DNA of 45,562 bases from Acaryochloris sp. IP29b_bin.137 (GTDB lineage: Bacteria; Cyanobacteriota; Cyanobacteriia; Thermosynechococcales; Thermosynechococcaceae). The stretch covers positions 1 to 45,562 of the forward strand of contig NZ_JANQOP010000186.1 in assembly GCF_028285745.1 (NCBI RefSeq), in the 5' to 3' direction. Positions within the stretch are counted from its first letter, which is position 1; every line of letters starts with the position of its first letter. This document shows positions 44,558-45,562 of this stretch, piece after piece. A program made the position numbers and the translations under genes. The notes under the pieces are model-generated. The model made no database searches, was not told where the DNA came from, and saw only the letters and a list, made by a program, of their open reading frames with translations.

Positions 44558-45562
44558 ATGAAATATATTCGCTTGCTAGCCAGTGTATTGGGCCTATCTA
44601 GTGCGCTGCTGGTCACTGGCATGGCGAGGGCTAGCACTCTGTCTCCAGACAGGTCTGAAATATCAGTATCAGATTTATCTGCGGAGAATGTATCTGTGGA
44701 AAACACTACAGATATTGCTCAAGAAAGTCAGCAAGAGCCCTTGATCCTGGCCGACAATAGTCCAGCCGTCTCTGATCTTATGGCTGAGACAGAAGCGGAT
44801 TCTGTGGGGCAGGTCACCTCTGTTTCCCAACTATCAGATGTGCAACCGGATGATTGGGCCTTCCAAGCGATTCAATCCTTAGTTGAGCGCTATGGCTGCG
44901 TTGCGGGTTATCCCGATGGTACGTTTCGCCCCAGTCGGGCAATGTCCCGACGCGAAGCAGCTGCTCTAGTCAATGCCTGCTTGGATAATCTCAGCAATCG
45001 ATTTGCCACTAAAGAAGACCTAGATGCGCTTAAAGCCCTTCAAGACGAATTTGCGGCTGAGTTAGCCACGTTACGAGGTCGCGTAGATGGTCTCGAAGCC
45101 CGTGTCGCAACTGTAGAAGCCCAGCAGTTTTCCACTACCACTAAACTCCAAGCTCAAGTTGTCATGGCCGCTCAGTTTGGAGATTTTTTGAATAATCCAG
45201 GTGACAATATTCCTACTCCAGGCGGGGTAGGAATAGGGACTCCCGTCATTGCCAATAATCCGATTGCTGATTCTCGGGTCAGTGCTATTTCCCGAGTTCG
45301 TCTGTCTTTTCTGACCAGTTTTAATGGTGATGATGTTTTAGATCTAACCTTAGAAACGGGTAATGGTGGATCTGATTTCTTTTCAGCAACAGGAATTGCC
45401 GATCCAGCCAATAATCCCTTCCCAGTTCCACCTATAGTTGGTGCAAATGCTGGAGCTGTCGGGACAACTCTTGGAGATCCAGGAGTTGTGGACTATACAG
45501 GATCTGGTACTGGTGTCGAGTTATATAACCTTGGCTATACGTTCAAACCCGTTGAGAATTTA
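44558..45562 (+). CDS. Iron-uptake porin (SLH plus OprB-type), 5' part
   Basis: 335 codons are visible and the frame is open at the right edge. ATG 44558 has GAGGA five bases upstream; ATG 44555 is also possible. Signal peptide about 1-25 (ending ARA). An acidic linker leads to one SLH domain (about 88-150: LSDVQPDDWAFQAIQSLVE, GYPDGTFRPSRAMSRREAA), which binds peptidoglycan-linked polymer, then a short coiled coil (about 153-190) and the start of an OprB-like beta-barrel with Gly/Asn-rich loops. Such SomA-type porins form the main outer-membrane channels of cyanobacteria, and some import iron. The Fur box upstream supports expression on iron starvation. Confidence 0.93.
   Translation, partial: MKYIRLLASVLGLSSALLVTGMARASTLSPDRSEISVSDLSAENVSVENTTDIAQESQQEPLILADNSPAVSDLMAETEADSVGQVTSVSQLSDVQPDDWAFQAIQSLVERYGCVAGYPDGTFRPSRAMSRREAAALVNACLDNLSNRFATKEDLDALKALQDEFAAELATLRGRVDGLEARVATVEAQQFSTTTKLQAQVVMAAQFGDFLNNPGDNIPTPGGVGIGTPVIANNPIADSRVSAISRVRLSFLTSFNGDDVLDLTLETGNGGSDFFSATGIADPANNPFPVPPIVGANAGAVGTTLGDPGVVDYTGSGTGVELYNLGYTFKPVENL

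Overview
The window comes from a cyanobacterial chromosome. The main evidence is its gene content: a group 1 sigma factor with the cyanobacterial architecture, an efp-accB pair, a DevBCA-type exporter, a CSP41b-like protein, an SLH/OprB iron porin, a BicA-like SulP transporter, a vMAP-N/NB-ARC protein and many pentapeptide and TPR proteins. The octamer GCGATCGC (HIP1), a cyanobacterial hallmark, also occurs at least 16 times. A unicellular, mid-GC lineage such as Acaryochloris would fit, but that is inference.

Left part (1-11.3 kb): the 3' end of a leucine-rich repeat gene; a leftward three-gene unit encoding a lipoprotein with solute-binding and VWA domains, a membrane-anchored coiled-coil protein and a second solute-binding protein; a pentapeptide protein; the leftward efp-accB pair; and two signalling genes, a receiver/histidine-kinase protein and a PAS-GGDEF-EAL-FHA protein with a degenerate receiver tail.

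Middle part (11.8-30.6 kb): mostly housekeeping metabolism. It holds exoD-like, a proteobacterial-type ahcY, TPR proteins, a PfkB-family sugar kinase, hemC, a CSP41b-like SDR, a group III pfkA, lexA with its own candidate LexA box, a NB-ARC STAND ATPase without a sensor domain, serA-prmA (overlapping by 1 nt) and a CCC-type transporter. A gene-free stretch of about 1.2 kb before the STAND gene carries a perfect CRP-type site and a 3 x 10-bp direct repeat.

Right part (30.6-45.6 kb): the principal sigma gene (rpoD/sigA) with a clear terminator, a SulP transporter, the initiator tRNA gene with promoter and terminator, and two tandem P-loop/DUF697-type GTPases, the first lacking the G3 motif. Then come small secreted proteins, devBCA and an iron-linked block: a Dps with a histidine in the ferroxidase site behind a 22-bp inverted-repeat pair, a small conserved protein, a thioredoxin-like 2Fe-2S protein, a near-consensus Fur box and the start of an iron-uptake porin cut by the window edge.

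I see no CRISPR array, insertion sequence, rRNA or prophage. The best candidates for something undescribed are the SBP/VWA/coiled-coil operon, the GTPase pair, the orphan CRP-site region and the 42.6 kb inverted-repeat element.
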